A stretch of 64,000 bases of DNA from Clostridium guangxiense (GTDB lineage: Bacteria; Bacillota; Clostridia; Clostridiales; Clostridiaceae), in NCBI RefSeq assembly GCF_021043395.1, contig NZ_JAJNKE010000002.1, positions 58,056 through 122,055 on the forward strand, given 5' to 3'. Under the pieces are notes generated by a model. That model saw only the letters and a program-made list of their open reading frames with translations. It was not told the origin of the DNA and made no database searches. The translations under genes were made by a program, and so were the position numbers. Every line of letters starts with the position of its first letter. The stretch's first letter is position 1. Positions 1 to 7,286 of the stretch are shown here, one piece after another.

Positions 1-200
1 GATGAAAATCGCGGGGTTTGGGCGGAGCCCATTATCCTTCTAGAACCCAAAGCGAGCACTGTTTAAGCAACAGGCAAGAACAAAAAGTAATAAGAGATGA
101 AAATCGCGGGGTTTGGGCGGAGCCCATTATCCTTCTAGAACCCAAAGCGAGCACTGTTTAAGCAACAGGCAAAAACAAAAAGTAATAAGAGATGAAAATA
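1..200. repeat. 95-bp tandem repeat, two full copies plus a stub
   Basis: Copies start at 1 and 96; a third start at 191 matches for only nine bases before diverging into the aldolase leader. The two full copies differ at one base (caagaa versus caaaaa near 77 and 172). The unit is much more GC-rich than its surroundings (GCGGGGTTTGGGCGGAGCCC) and has a partial inverted repeat (GGGTTTGGG near 16 and 111 against CCCAAA near 47 and 142). The array touches the window edge, so it may be longer upstream. Each unit has a short open frame ending in TAA around 64 and 159, so the repeat may derive from the 3' end of an upstream gene. Confidence 0.9.
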
Positions 201-219
201 TATGAATGGAGTGATATTA

Positions 220-882
220 ATGTTAGAAGAATTAAAAAAAGAAGTTGTTAAAATAGCTAAAGAGGCTGATAGATCTGGATTATGCAAACATAGATCAGGT
301 AACTTCAGTATAAGAGATAAAGAAACGGGGTATGTTGTTGTAACTCCTACAGGTGTAGACAGAGAAATATTAACTTACCATGATATATGCGTTATGGATT
401 TAGATGCAAATGTAATTGAAAACGTTACAGGTTTAAGACCTACAAGTGAGGTTTTAATGCATCTTGAACTTTATAAAACAAGAGATGACATATTTGCAGT
501 TGCTCATACACATTCACGTTTTGCAACAGCTTTTGCAGTTCTTAACAAGCCAATACCAGCAATAATATATGAGTGTGCAAATCTTGGACTTAAAGATGCT
601 GTAATACCTGTAGCACCATATGGAAGACCAGGAACAAGAGCTCTTTCTGACAGCGTTATAGAACCTATAAAAAGAGCAGATACAATACTTCTTGAAAAGC
701 ATGGAGTAGTAGCTGTAGATAAAGATCCTGAAGAAGCACTATTAAAAGCTCACTATGTAGAAGAGTTAGCAGAGGTTTATTATAGGTCACTTACAATAAA
801 TGGAGGGAAAGAACCAGCTTCATTTGCACCAGAAGAACTTCAAAGATGGGAATATCCTTCAGAAATTAAATTAAAAGGATAA
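220..882 (+). CDS. class II aldolase (L-fuculose-phosphate aldolase-like)
   Basis: Cytoplasmic zinc aldolase of the class II aldolase/adducin family. Members cleave ketose 1-phosphates to DHAP plus an aldehyde, or act as related decarboxylases. Counting from the ATG at 220 the protein is 220 residues and shows Glu77 (TSEVLMH), His96 and His98 (AHTHSRF) and His161 (LEKHG), matching the catalytic Glu and three zinc histidines of FucA. I chose ATG 220 over ATG 202 because GGAG at 208-211 sits eight bases upstream. dhaK follows after 15 bp, so DHAP chemistry is the likely theme. Exact substrate is unknown; fuculose-, rhamnulose- or ribulose-1-phosphate and tetronate pathway substrates remain possible. 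Confidence 0.85.
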   Translation: MLEELKKEVVKIAKEADRSGLCKHRSGNFSIRDKETGYVVVTPTGVDREILTYHDICVMDLDANVIENVTGLRPTSEVLMHLELYKTRDDIFAVAHTHSRFATAFAVLNKPIPAIIYECANLGLKDAVIPVAPYGRPGTRALSDSVIEPIKRADTILLEKHGVVAVDKDPEEALLKAHYVEELAEVYYRSLTINGGKEPASFAPEELQRWEYPSEIKLKG

Positions 883-897
883 GAGAGGTGAATTACT

Positions 898-1899
898 ATG
901 AAGAAATTAATGAATAAGGCAGAGGATTTTTCAAGGGAAACTATAGAGGGAATTATCCTTGCACATTCAGAAAGTTTAAAAATGGTTAATAATAACTTCA
1001 GATGTATAGTTAGAGCGGATGAAAAGAGGCCTGGTAAGGTTGCAATTGCTACAGGTGGAGGTTCAGGACATCTTCCAACCTTCCTTGGATATGTTGGCTA
1101 TGGGCTTGCTGATGGGGTAACTGTTGGAAATGTTTTTGCATCACCAAGTGCTGAAGCTATGTACGAAGTGGACAAAGCTATAGATAATGGAGCTGGAATT
1201 CTTCACTTATATGGAAGATACGGTGGAGACATAATGAATTTTGGAATGGCAGCAGATCTTGCTTCAATGGATGATATAAGAGTTGAAGAAGTTTTGGTTA
1301 CAGATGATGTTGCATCAGCACCAAAGGGTGAGGAAGATAGAAGAAGAGGAGTTGCAGGACTTTTCTATGCATATAAGACAGCAGGAGCAGCAGCAGAAAA
1401 AATGTATTCACTTGATGAAGTTAAAAGAATTGCTCAGAAAACTGTGAATAACACAAGAACTATGGGAGTTGCTTTAAGTCCATGCACAGTTCCAGAAGCG
1501 GGAAAACCTACATTTGCTATTGCTGATGATGAAATGGAAATAGGTATGGGTATACATGGAGAGCCAGGAATTGAAAGAACAAAACTTAGAACTAATGATG
1601 AAATTGTAGAAATCATGTTAAATAAGATAATTGAAGATTTACCATTTGAAGAAGGAGATGAAGTTTCAGTTCTTGTTAATGGACTTGGAGCGACTCCACT
1701 TGAAGAACTTTATATTGCATATAGAAAAGCTTATGAGATATTAAATAAAAATGGTATAAAAATATACAGAAATTATATAGGAGAATTTGCTACTTCAATG
1801 GAGATGGCAGGTATGTCATTAACTCTTCTGAAACTAGATGACGAGCTAAAGGAAATGCTAGATTTTGAAGCTTATTCACCATTTTTTAAACAAGAATAG
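898..1899 (+). CDS. dhaK: dihydroxyacetone kinase subunit DhaK
   Basis: Substrate-binding subunit of the dihydroxyacetone kinase. It holds Dha covalently on a histidine while DhaL-bound nucleotide phosphorylates it. GGGSGHLP near residue 55 and GIHGEPG with His220 (equivalent to the hemiaminal His of E. coli DhaK) are present, and 333 residues is full length. GAGAGG precedes the ATG. It follows the aldolase by 15 bp and precedes dhaL, but a 388-bp gap filled by a foldback repeat separates it from dhaL. No DhaM phosphoryl donor is in the window, so the donor system is not shown. A role on another short keto-sugar (for example erythrulose) is possible. Confidence 0.92.
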   Translation: MKKLMNKAEDFSRETIEGIILAHSESLKMVNNNFRCIVRADEKRPGKVAIATGGGSGHLPTFLGYVGYGLADGVTVGNVFASPSAEAMYEVDKAIDNGAGILHLYGRYGGDIMNFGMAADLASMDDIRVEEVLVTDDVASAPKGEEDRRRGVAGLFYAYKTAGAAAEKMYSLDEVKRIAQKTVNNTRTMGVALSPCTVPEAGKPTFAIADDEMEIGMGIHGEPGIERTKLRTNDEIVEIMLNKIIEDLPFEEGDEVSVLVNGLGATPLEELYIAYRKAYEILNKNGIKIYRNYIGEFATSMEMAGMSLTLLKLDDELKEMLDFEAYSPFFKQE

Positions 1900-1931
1900 A
1901 TTTAAATTACTTGTATAATATTAGACTTATT

Positions 1932-2246
1932 AACTTGAAAGGTTAAAATGACTAATGCCAAATTAATCCTGTTAAACTGGAATTTAACTCAGAGTACAAA
2001 GTACAGAGGACAGAGTACAGTGAAGGATGATTTTTCTCCGCTGTTGCTACAAAAAATCTTAAACTTAATACACGCAAAGCGCTTAAAATATAGTGTTCAG
2101 CGCAGCTGACACTATTAAGTTCTAAGATTTACCTGAGAGTAACGAAAGGTAAATCTACCTTTACTGTACTCTGTACTTTGTACTCTGTGCTCTGAATCAA
2201 CTTCCAGTTTGTCAGGATAAAGCTGGAACTTATAATTTTCAAGTTT
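1932..2246. repeat. 315-bp foldback element between dhaK and dhaL
   Basis: Long imperfect inverted repeat filling most of the dhaK-dhaL gap. The arms CAGAGTACAAAGTACAG (about 1990-2006) and CTGTACTTTGTACTCTG (about 2171-2187) pair almost fully. Outer arms also pair (AACTTGAAA at 1932 with TTTTCAAGTTT ending 2246; AATCCTGTTAAACTGGAA near 1966 with TTCCAGTTTGTCAGGATAA ending 2220), as does an inner stem (AAATCTTAAACTTAATA near 2055 with TATTAAGTTCTAAGATTT near 2115-2130). There is no transposase gene. It is a MITE-like or REP-like insertion within an apparent operon, and would form a very stable RNA hairpin if transcribed through. Confidence 0.85.
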
Positions 2247-2287
2247 CACGTTGTCTATCTATAGCATAATTAATTGGAGGGTGAAAA

Positions 2288-2908
2288 ATGAATAAAGAAT
2301 TTTTGAAAAAAATACTTGGAGAAATAACTAAGGTCATGAATGAAGAAAAAGAGTATCTTATAGAACTTGATGGTGCTATGGGCGATGGAGATCTTGGATT
2401 AACAATGTCAACCGGATTTAAAACTATGTATGATGAAGTTAATAATGTAGATTCAGATGATATAGGTACGGTAATGATGAAGCTTGGAATGAAAATGAAC
2501 TCAACTGTGCCATCTACTATGGGAACTTTAATATCGATATGTTTTCTAAAAGCAGCTAAAGAAGCAAAAGGAAAAGCAGAAGTAGATCTTTTAACTGCTT
2601 CAAAAATGGGAAGGGCCGCTGTAAATGGAGTTATGGAAAGGGGAAAGGCTAAAGTAGGACAAAAGACAATGCTTGATGCTTTAGATCCAGCAGTAAGAGC
2701 ACTTGAAAAGGCAGCAGAAGAAAACCAAGCTGCAAAAGCAGCTTTTGAAAAAGCTTATGAAGCAGCAAAACAGGGTGTCGAAAATACAAAACAAATAAAA
2801 TCAGTTCATGGAAGAGCTGCATACTATGGAGAAAAGTCCCTTGGAAGACCAGATTCAGGAGCAGTTGCAGTTATGTTTATATTTAAAGGAATTGCGCAAA
2901 GCTTTTAA
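2288..2908 (+). CDS. dhaL: dihydroxyacetone kinase subunit DhaL
   Basis: Nucleotide-binding subunit of dihydroxyacetone kinase. It carries ADP/ATP with magnesium and transfers phosphate to Dha bound on DhaK. The motif DGAMGDGDLGLTM gives Asp28, Asp33 and Asp35, the expected magnesium ligands (Asp30/35/37 in E. coli). STMGTL and the late GRPDSGA motif are also present; 206 residues is normal. GGAGG at 2276-2280 precedes the ATG. A foldback repeat separates it from dhaK, so its expression may be partly uncoupled. A second, unrelated foldback element starts immediately after its stop codon. Confidence 0.92.
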   Translation: MNKEFLKKILGEITKVMNEEKEYLIELDGAMGDGDLGLTMSTGFKTMYDEVNNVDSDDIGTVMMKLGMKMNSTVPSTMGTLISICFLKAAKEAKGKAEVDLLTASKMGRAAVNGVMERGKAKVGQKTMLDALDPAVRALEKAAEENQAAKAAFEKAYEAAKQGVENTKQIKSVHGRAAYYGEKSLGRPDSGAVAVMFIFKGIAQSF

Positions 2909-3070
2909 GTGTGAAGTAACAATGCTTCGTCATGTTAAAAAATTCTATAAATCTAAGGCTGAAAAATTTATTAGAATTTTTTTAAAATCATTCCTTCAGC
3001 ATTGTTACTTCACTTCCACGGTAGTGCAAGGAAAAAATTCCTCCGTACCTACGGAATTTTTGGTGTGAAC
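2909..3070 (-). repeat. foldback element family, copy A (inverted orientation)
   Basis: Starts one base after the dhaL stop. A perfect 16-bp inverted repeat, GTGAAGTAACAATGCT at 2911-2926 and its complement at 2998-3013, closes the hairpin. Inner arms contain AATTCTATAAATCTAAGGCTGAAAAATT and a partner around 2967-2997. The 3014-3070 flank (CCACGGTAGTGCAAGG ... CCTCCGTACCTACGGAA) is the complement of the head sequence of copies B and C, so this copy points leftward. It lies head-to-head with copy B. No open reading frame or transposase is inside. Confidence 0.85.
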
Positions 3071-3107
3071 TTGTCCACTCATTTATTGATTAACAGTGAT
3101 TATAGAG

Positions 3108-3345
3108 TATTTTTCGTAGGCAACCGTAGAAAAATTTACCTTGCATTTCCGGTTTAGCGAAGTAACAGTATTGAAGAGATGATTTAAATGAAAGCTAATA
3201 AATCTTAGGCAATGATTGTTAAAAGGCTTAGAAGCTTCAATTTGTTTGAGCCACAGGCGAGTTATTGAAACTTCTTAGAATTTTGACAATCATCGCCTTA
3301 GATTTATAGTTTTCATTTAACATCTCAAGATACTGTTAGTTCGCA
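3108..3345 (+). repeat. foldback element family, copy B
   Basis: Head region TTTTCGTAGG...CGTAGAAAAA at about 3111-3135, then a hairpin from GCGAAGTAACAGTATT (3157-3172) to its partner ending GCGA-complement at 3344. Further pairs run inward: AATCTTAGGC-AATGATTGTTAAAA (about 3201-3224) with TTTTGACAATCAT-CGCCTTAGATT (about 3281-3305). An internal small stem (AGAAGCTTCAAT with ATTGAAACTTCTT) lies near the apex. It shares layout and end sequence with copies A, C and D but differs in mid-arm sequence. It lies between dhaL and glpX. Confidence 0.85.
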
Positions 3346-3385
3346 ATCTTTTTAATTTGTGTGATAAAGAATTGGGGGTGAGAAA

Positions 3386-4339
3386 ATGGACGGTGATATG
3401 ATTATTGGTCTTGCCAAGGTTACTGAAGCGGCGGCAATTAGATCGGCAAAGCTTGTTGGTAGAGGAGATAAAAATGAAGCAGATGGTGCAGCAGTAGATG
3501 GTATGAATGATGCATTTGCCTCTATGCCTATAAGGGGAACTGTGGTAATTGGAGAAGGTGAGCTGGATGAAGCACCAATGCTTTATATAGGACAGAAGGT
3601 AGGAAAATGGGAAATGGATATGCCAGAGATGGATATAGCTGTAGATCCAGTAGATGGTACTACCTTAATAGCAAAAGGATTGTCTCATGGAATAGCTGTT
3701 GTGGCTATGGGAACAAAGGGGACTCTTCTTCATGCTCCAGACATGTACATGGAAAAGATAGCAGTAGGTAGAGGTGCAAAAGGCGCAATAGATATAGGAA
3801 AATCTCCAATGGAAAATATGATAAACACTGCAAAAGAGCTAGGTAAGGATGTAAGAGAACTTACAGTACTGCTTCAAGATAGAGATAGACATAACTATAT
3901 AATTGAAGCTGCTAGAAGAATAGGTGCAAAGGTAAAAGTATTTGGCGAAGGTGATGTAGAAGCTATTTTAACATGTGGACTGGAAAGTTTAGGTGTGGAT
4001 ATATTTATAGGAACAGGAGGGGCACCAGAAGGAGTAATAGCTGCTGCGGCAATAAAATGTTTAGGTGGAGATATGCAGTGTAGACTAAAACCATATACTA
4101 CTGAAGAGATAAATAGATGTTTGAAAATGGGAATTAAAGACATTAACAAGGTACTTACCTTAGATAATCTTGTTAAAGGTGAAGATATATATTTTTCTGC
4201 TACAGGAATTACTAAATGTGAATTTTTGGATGGTGTAATTTTTAATAATAATCAAGCTATAACTCATACTATGGTAATGAATTTAAAAGATAGGACAACA
4301 AGGTTTATAAAGACAATGCGAAGTAACATAGTGTCTTAA
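3386..4339 (+). CDS. glpX: class II fructose-1,6-bisphosphatase
   Basis: Hydrolyses fructose 1,6-bisphosphate to fructose 6-phosphate (gluconeogenesis; also accepts sedoheptulose bisphosphate in some organisms). The 317-residue protein carries the GlpX signatures: VVIGEGELDEAPMLYIG near residue 53, AVDPVDGTTLIAKG near residue 86 (metal-binding Asp residues and the lithium-sensitive phosphatase fold) and GTGGAPEGVIAAAAIKCLGG near residue 208. GGGGGTG lies 5 bases upstream of the ATG. Placement after an aldolase and DhaKL suggests triose units are channelled to hexose phosphate. Two foldback elements lie in the 477-bp gap before it, so it probably has its own promoter. Confidence 0.93.
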   Translation: MDGDMIIGLAKVTEAAAIRSAKLVGRGDKNEADGAAVDGMNDAFASMPIRGTVVIGEGELDEAPMLYIGQKVGKWEMDMPEMDIAVDPVDGTTLIAKGLSHGIAVVAMGTKGTLLHAPDMYMEKIAVGRGAKGAIDIGKSPMENMINTAKELGKDVRELTVLLQDRDRHNYIIEAARRIGAKVKVFGEGDVEAILTCGLESLGVDIFIGTGGAPEGVIAAAAIKCLGGDMQCRLKPYTTEEINRCLKMGIKDINKVLTLDNLVKGEDIYFSATGITKCEFLDGVIFNNNQAITHTMVMNLKDRTTRFIKTMRSNIVS

Positions 4340-4392
4340 AAAAATAAATAAAATTAATAAATTCTATTTAAGTTATTATGTTACTAAAGATA

Positions 4393-4560
4393 TATTAATG
4401 TGAAACTTAAAGTTCATGTATATCAAAATTCGATATTTAGGGTATTTTGGTATATATGAATTTTACTAGTTTCAGTACTAAAAGGCAAGGAGGATTTTCT
4501 GTGAGAGGAAAATCTTCCTTTACTATTAACTTATTGTTAGTAGCTTGCAGAATACCGCAA
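4393..4560. repeat. hairpin-rich intergenic region after glpX
   Basis: The 450-bp gap after glpX has three inverted repeats. GTTCATGTATATCAAAAT (about 4412) pairs with ATTTTGGTATATATGAAT (about 4443-4460), with outer GAAACT/AGTTTC arms. AAGGAGGATTTTC (4488-4500) pairs with GAAAATCTTCCTT (4508-4520). GCTTGC (4543) pairs with GCAAGC (4557). The second hairpin is followed by TACTATT rather than a clear T-run, so it may or may not terminate glpX transcription. Nothing else is recognised until the promoter at 4705. Confidence 0.55.
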
Positions 4561-4704
4561 GCAGTAAATATTATAACTTTTTAAGCATTAGGATATTCAT
4601 CTAAATGTTGGCAAAAAATAACAAAATACTTATATATTTTAAGCTATCTTAGGCTGTAGATTATTGTACTAAGAATTAATATAAATTAAAATCATAAAAA
4701 TATA

Positions 4705-4767
4705 TTGAATTTATCGTATTATATGCTATAATTATTTATATCTACCATACAAGTATGGTTGTATGGT
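4705..4767 (+). promoter_or_regulatory. promoter and palindromic operator of the GntR gene
   Basis: A -35-like TTGAAT (4705-4710) and -10 TATAAT (4727-4732) are separated by 16 bp. Immediately downstream is ACCATAC-AA-GTATGGT (4744-4759), arms perfectly complementary, followed by a third half-site GTATGGT (4761-4767). Position between start site and ribosome site fits autorepression by the GntR protein that follows. The palindrome is the likely sequence bound by that regulator, though no matching full site was found before uxuB or the dehydrogenase gene. Confidence 0.65.
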
Positions 4768-4789
4768 AAGCCAAAAGGAGAGTTAATAG

Positions 4790-5464
4790 ATGATTTTTGA
4801 AACGGGAAAAAAATTAACAAGCAAAAAATTATATCAAATTTTGAAAGAAGAGATTATAAAATTAAATTTAAAACCAGGTCTTAGCATTTCTGAAAAGGGT
4901 ATCTCAGAAAAGTTTGATGTAAGCAGAACTCCTGTTAGAGAAGCATTTTTACTTCTTTCTCAAGAGGGTCTCCTTGATATCTATCCTCAAAAGGGTACAT
5001 TTGTTTCATTAATTGATCTTTCTCAAGTAGAGGAAGCAAGATTTTTACGTGAGCATATGGAAAGAGCCGTAGTTAAACTAGCTTGCACAACAGATTTTTC
5101 GGAAAAGAAGCTAATATCTCTTGAAATGAGTGTAAAAGTTCAAAAGATGTGCATCAAAAATAAGGATTATATAGGAGCTTTTAAAGCTGATGAAGATTTT
5201 CATAGGACTATCTTTGAAGGCTGCAATAAGTTAAGAACCTGGAATACGATTTGCCAGGTTGAAATGGATTTTCAACGTATTCGTATGCTGACGCTGGCTT
5301 CTAATTTAAAAGTTGATGATATAACTTCTCAGCACTCAGCTCTCATCGATTTAATAAAGAATAAAAAGCCTGAGGCTGCTGATGAAATTATGAAAAACCA
5401 TCTAACAATGGTTAACTACAATTTAAAGAAAATAAAAGAAAACTATCCTGAGTATTTTAAATAA
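4790..5464 (+). CDS. GntR-family (FadR/FCD type) transcriptional regulator
   Basis: DNA-binding regulator with an N-terminal winged helix (LYQILKEEIIKLNLKPG and the signature SRTPVREAFLLLSQEGLL, residues about 13-62) and a C-terminal all-helical FCD ligand domain (LREHMERAVVKLA; DEDFHRTIF; HSALIDLIKNKKPEAA near residues 78-205). FCD regulators of this type commonly sense sugar acids or their breakdown products. It sits upstream of uxuB-uxuA and is separated from them by a hairpin, so it most likely controls hexuronate use in the role of UxuR/ExuR. AAGGAGAG precedes ATG 4790. A palindrome in its own leader suggests self-control. Confidence 0.88.
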   Translation: MIFETGKKLTSKKLYQILKEEIIKLNLKPGLSISEKGISEKFDVSRTPVREAFLLLSQEGLLDIYPQKGTFVSLIDLSQVEEARFLREHMERAVVKLACTTDFSEKKLISLEMSVKVQKMCIKNKDYIGAFKADEDFHRTIFEGCNKLRTWNTICQVEMDFQRIRMLTLASNLKVDDITSQHSALIDLIKNKKPEAADEIMKNHLTMVNYNLKKIKENYPEYFK

Positions 5465-5475
5465 TAATTGGTTTA

Positions 5476-5531
5476 AAAGAGGGGTGTTAAAATACTTCTG
5501 CAAAAGTATATAAAAATAACATCTCCTCTTT
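5476..5531 (+). terminator. hairpin after the GntR gene, possible terminator
   Basis: AAAGAGGGGTGTTA (5477-5490) pairs with TAACATCTCCTCTTT (5517-5531), with a small inner stem. It is not followed by a strong T-run (CAATAAATAATAATCG), so it may be an attenuator or processing site rather than a full terminator. Confidence 0.45.
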
Positions 5532-5653
5532 CAATAAATAATAATCGTTTTAATTTTAACACAACTACAAATTATATGCTATTAATTATTATTGGTGTAT
5601 TTTAAATGAAATGGTTTACTAAAAACATTAATTTATGAGGAGGTAATTTTATT

Positions 5654-7267
5654 ATGTTAAATTTAAGTAGTAAAGGCATTAAAGATAAAGAAGCATGGAA
5701 AAGTGCAGATATTGAACTTCCTAAATTCTCTTATGAAAACATGGCTAAGGAAACTAAAGCAAATCCAGCTTGGGTGCATTTTGGTTCAGGTAATATTTTC
5801 AGAGGTTTTATAGCTGCACTAGAACAAACACTTTTAAATTCAGGAAAAGAAAAATCTGGAATTGTTGCTGTTGAAACTTATGACTATGAAATCATAGACA
5901 AAATATATACACCATTTAATAACTTAAGCTTACAGGTGATTATGGAACCCAACGGAAAATTAAAGAATGCAGTAATTGCAAGTATAGGAGAAAGCATTGC
6001 AGCAGATACTGAAAGAAAAGAAAATTGGGCTAGATTAAATTCGATATTCGAAAATCCTTCACTTAAAATGATAAGCTTTACTATAACTGAAAAAGGATAT
6101 AACTTAAAGAGTTTATCTGGAGATTTCTCAGCTGAAGTAGCACAGGATATAAAAAATGGACCAGCTAAGCCAAATAACGTTATGTCAAAGGTTACTTCTC
6201 TTTTGTACACTAGATTTAAGGCTGGAAAACTTCCACTTGCAGTAGTTAGTATGGATAACTGCTCTCACAATGGAGAAAAATTATATGCTTCAATAAACAC
6301 AATAGCAACTAAATGGGCTGAAAACAAGCTTGTCGAGAAGGAGTTTGTTGACTATTTAAACGATACTACTAAAGTAACCTTCCCTTGGAGCATGATAGAC
6401 AAGATTACCCCAAGACCTTCTGATATAGTAGAAGAAAAATTAACTAAGCTTGGCCTTACTAATTTATCTCCTATTATAACAAGCAAACATACTTATATAG
6501 CACCTTTTGTAAATGCTGAAGGACCGCAATACTTAGTTGTTGAAGATAGTTTTCCAAATGGAAGACCTGCTCTTGAGGATGCTGGAGTATATTTCACAAA
6601 CAGAGAAACCGTTGAAAGAGTTGAAAGAATGAAGGTTTGCACATGCCTTAACCCTCTTCATACATCTTTGGCAGTTTTCGGCTGCGTACTTGGATATACT
6701 CTTATTGCTGATGAAATGAAAGATGACTGCTTATCAGCACTTGTAAACAAAATAGGCTATGAAGAAGGTATGCCTGTAGTTATAGACCCTAAGATACTTA
6801 ACCCTAAGGATTTTATAAAAGAGGTTATAGAAGTAAGACTTCCAAACCCATTTATTCCTGATACTCCTCAAAGAATTGCCACAGATACCTCACAAAAGGT
6901 TGGTATAAGATTCGGAGAAACAATTAAGGAATATGTAAAGAGATCAGATTTGGATGTAACGTCACTTAAATATATACCACTTGTTATTGCAGGCTGGTTA
7001 CGATACCTTCTTGGAGTAGATGACGATGGTAAAATTTTTGAAATTAGCTCTGACCCACTTCTAGAAAGTTTAAAAGAATATTTATCAGAAGTAGAACTAG
7101 GCAAAAAATACATCAAAGGTTCCTTAAAACCTATACTTTCAAATAAAGCCATCTTTGGATCAGATCTCTATGAAATAGGTCTTGGCGAGAAAGTTGAAAA
7201 TTACTTTGAAGAAATGCTTGTAGGACCAAAGGCAGTAAGAAATACACTAAATAAATATTTAAAATAA
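5654..7267 (+). CDS. uxuB: mannitol dehydrogenase family protein, probable D-fructuronate reductase (UxuB)
   Basis: NAD-dependent reductase of the polyol dehydrogenase family. In the hexuronate pathway it converts D-fructuronate to D-mannonate. At 537 residues it is full length, with an N-terminal nucleotide fold (WVHFGSGNIFRGFIAA near residue 39), the family motif VVSMDNCSHNGEKL near residue 197 and the C-terminal helical domain with LNPLHTSLAVFGCVLGY near residue 335. GAGGAGG precedes the ATG. uxuA starts 19 bp after its stop and encodes the next enzyme, which makes fructuronate reductase much more likely than mannitol or tagaturonate activity. Confidence 0.88.
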   Translation: MLNLSSKGIKDKEAWKSADIELPKFSYENMAKETKANPAWVHFGSGNIFRGFIAALEQTLLNSGKEKSGIVAVETYDYEIIDKIYTPFNNLSLQVIMEPNGKLKNAVIASIGESIAADTERKENWARLNSIFENPSLKMISFTITEKGYNLKSLSGDFSAEVAQDIKNGPAKPNNVMSKVTSLLYTRFKAGKLPLAVVSMDNCSHNGEKLYASINTIATKWAENKLVEKEFVDYLNDTTKVTFPWSMIDKITPRPSDIVEEKLTKLGLTNLSPIITSKHTYIAPFVNAEGPQYLVVEDSFPNGRPALEDAGVYFTNRETVERVERMKVCTCLNPLHTSLAVFGCVLGYTLIADEMKDDCLSALVNKIGYEEGMPVVIDPKILNPKDFIKEVIEVRLPNPFIPDTPQRIATDTSQKVGIRFGETIKEYVKRSDLDVTSLKYIPLVIAGWLRYLLGVDDDGKIFEISSDPLLESLKEYLSEVELGKKYIKGSLKPILSNKAIFGSDLYEIGLGEKVENYFEEMLVGPKAVRNTLNKYLK

Positions 7268-7286
7268 TGAAGAAAGAGGTGTTTTT

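Noticed and set aside
1-200. CRISPR array
   Set aside because: The repeat unit is 95 bp with no unique spacers and only two complete copies.
2808-3068. 86-residue open frame overlapping dhaL and the first foldback element
   Set aside because: It is in another frame of dhaL and runs into the repeat; no ribosome site and no protein-like pattern.
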